In this document: piece after piece, positions 46,282 through 47,928 of the stretch
How positions within the stretch are numbered: the stretch's first letter is position 1
Layout: the number at the start of each line of letters is the position of its first letter
Source of the DNA: Candidatus Taylorbacteria bacterium RIFCSPHIGHO2_01_FULL_46_22b
GTDB lineage: Bacteria; Patescibacteriota; Minisyncoccia; Phycocordibacterales; DSPV01
Reading direction: 5' to 3'
Assembly: GCA_001820875.1 (NCBI GenBank)
Contig: MHRF01000001.1
Coordinates: 56,899-104,826 of the forward strand
Length of the DNA stretch: 47,928 nt
Notes under the pieces: generated by a model
What the model saw: the letters and a program-made list of their open reading frames with translations, nothing else
Told to the model about the DNA's origin: nothing
The model's database searches: none
Program-made: the position numbers and the translations under genes

Positions 46282-47136
46282 TCAAATTCTAGGAATTTCT
46301 CTTAAAAATGTTTCTCCAAAAAAAGTATGCGCGATTTGAGCTTGGTTTTTAGCTCCATTTTCATCTGGAATATTTACAGTGGTGCTTATAAGACGTGCAA
46401 GTTTAAGATCAACCGGTGTATTTGTTCTCCATTCTTTTAGAATTTTTGCATCTCTAGGATCTTCATTAATCTGCAACAACTGATATCCAACTTCTATCAA
46501 ATCTTTTGCTTGATAAACGATTATATATCCATTGTCATAAATAATACGGTCTTGAGAAAACGCACAAACCCCGAGACCACCGGCACCAACTGTTCCTGAG
46601 CGTATTGCCTTCTCAAGAGATTCTCCAGATATCGCATGCACCAACAAACTATCCGATTCTATTGGTCTGTATACTCCGTTTCCAATCACACAATTAAAGA
46701 TCCCATCTTTTGAATGTGTTTCATAATAGCTATTAGGTACTTTCAGTAGATCTCTCTTAACTTGCTCCCCTCTTTTCTCAAGTTGAGAAGTATAATAAGT
46801 ATCTTGTTCTAATGTACTTACCATATCGGCTACATATTTAACACTCCACTCTTCAAACCCAAACTTTTCTTTTTGAAACTCATTTTCTTGGCTATATACA
46901 AATTGCAAATATCTATTCCAACCATCGATATCATTGGACAAATTATTTTTAGATATGGTATCTGGAGACAGATTACTAAATTCTCTCTCCCACATTTTAC
47001 TTAAAAAACTCTTTCTTTGCTCTCTTGCATGCTCAATAGCTTCGGTACGATTTAAGTTTGGAATATTGGAAATAAACCCCTCAATATCTATTGGATGTTG
47101 CTCACCATATTTAAACTGTGGCGATGTTTCTGACAT
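46282..47136 (-). CDS. Hypothetical protein flanked by tRNA-tail repeats
   Basis: 284-aa ORF; LLVHAISGESLEKAIRSGTVGAGGLGVCAFSQ. Confidence 0.7.
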   Translation of the reverse strand: MSETSPQFKYGEQHPIDIEGFISNIPNLNRTEAIEHAREQRKSFLSKMWEREFSNLSPDTISKNNLSNDIDGWNRYLQFVYSQENEFQKEKFGFEEWSVKYVADMVSTLEQDTYYTSQLEKRGEQVKRDLLKVPNSYYETHSKDGIFNCVIGNGVYRPIESDSLLVHAISGESLEKAIRSGTVGAGGLGVCAFSQDRIIYDNGYIIVYQAKDLIEVGYQLLQINEDPRDAKILKEWRTNTPVDLKLARLISTTVNIPDENGAKNQAQIAHTFFGETFLREIPRI

Positions 47137-47203
47137 TATCTAATTCTAGCTCGTAACGGATAATTTGCGTAATTATGACCACCTCGGTCTATCTCACTAG
47201 CGT

Positions 47204-47487
47204 GTGCCCTCGGTAGGAATCTCTCCCTACGGGAGCAGTATCCCGATTGGTTATTTTATTTCGCTTCGCTCATAAAATAAGCTCAATCGGGCTTCGATTC
47301 CTACACGCAAGCACGCGGGTGCGTCCTTGTAGGAAATACATATCGACCCTTACAGGGTCAGTATCCCAATTGGTTTTTCTTTTCGCGAAAACGCTCAAGA
47401 AAAAGCTCAATCGGGCTTCGATTCCTACACGCAAGCACGCAGGTGCTTGCTCGAGGGCAAAAATCTCCCTTCGCTCTATTTTTGCCC
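47204..47487 (-). repeat. Two tandem tRNA-tail structured repeat units plus hairpin gggcaaaaat...atttttgccc
   Basis: Two copies of the core (tatcccRattgg...gctcaatcgggcttcgattcctacacgcaagcacgc). Confidence 0.85.
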
Positions 47488-47800
47488 ATAAAGGAATTGA
47501 ATTGGAACGGAATACTCCGAAATATCCGAGAGATTAAAGACCTTTTGACGGTCGTCCTCCCGGAGGCAGGCATAATTCCGGACTTTTCAACCATTTATGC
47601 CTAAACACATGGAACCTGCCTTTTACAACCATCATTTTAGCAGAAAAATATGGATCATTCCAGACCTCATCGGCTCCCAATTAAACGCCCCGATTGTTGC
47701 CACGTGTGTGCCCTTGTGGCGAGCTTTGTGCCAAGAGTAGGAGCTTTGCACCAATTGAGACACTGACGAGCCGTAAAACCAAATTTGAGAGCGTGGGACG

Positions 47801-47855
47801 ATTTGCTTAACTTATGTAATGTTAAGCAAATTATGCCGAGTCATATTTGCTTAAC
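47801..47855. repeat. Inverted repeat with a third half-site, ATTTGCTTAAC
   Basis: atttgcttaac (47801-47811), gttaagcaaat (47821-47831), atttgcttaac (47845-47855). Confidence 0.8.
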
Positions 47856-47928
47856 AAAACTTCTTATCCAAACACGAGCACTTTATCCGACTCTTCAACC
47901 ATCTTGAGTAAATCTGTCATGGTAGAAA

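Noticed and set aside
47488-47600. Possible tRNA-Leu(CAA) on the minus strand (GACC-GTCAAAA-GGTC stem-loop)
   Set aside because: No matching acceptor or D-arm and the T-stem does not pair; at most a degenerate tRNA relic.

Overview
The window looks like a chromosomal segment of a small-genome bacterium. Gene content (secE-nusG-rplK, rplS, SipW/TasA-type surface proteins, many peptidoglycan-binding-domain proteins, a DGR) suggests Candidatus Parcubacteria/CPR; that taxonomy is inference. Housekeeping genes: thyA, dcd, folA, folD, rplK, nusG, secE (59 aa, absent from the ORF track), rplS, maf, acylphosphatase, cob(I)alamin adenosyltransferase, an RluA-type pseudouridine synthase, a MacAB-like exporter and a VKOR+DsbA pair. 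There are four tRNA genes (Arg-CCG, His-GTG, Leu-GAG, Val-TAC). About 22-43 kb is a cell-surface/exopolysaccharide region. Two parts look most novel. (1) A diversity-generating retroelement at 12.3-15.5 kb, with RT, TR, VR and target gene on the minus strand and an Avd-like gene inverted between TR and RT. By hand alignment, 17 of 18 TR/VR differences fall at template adenines, and one A-to-T change creates an in-frame TAG in the target. A C9 tract sits at the RT/Avd head-to-head start. A neighbouring TrpR-like regulator gene is bracketed by perfect palindromes whose core also occurs inside the RT gene. (2) A family of structured repeats at tRNA 3' ends (Arg, Val x2, a divergent Leu copy, plus copies at 46.2 and 47.2-47.5 kb). 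Each has a shared core hairpin with compensatory stem changes, plus direct and inverted copies of the neighbouring tRNA's 3' T-arm/acceptor sequence. These may be tRNA-tracking mobile or attC-like units. All alignments were done by eye.
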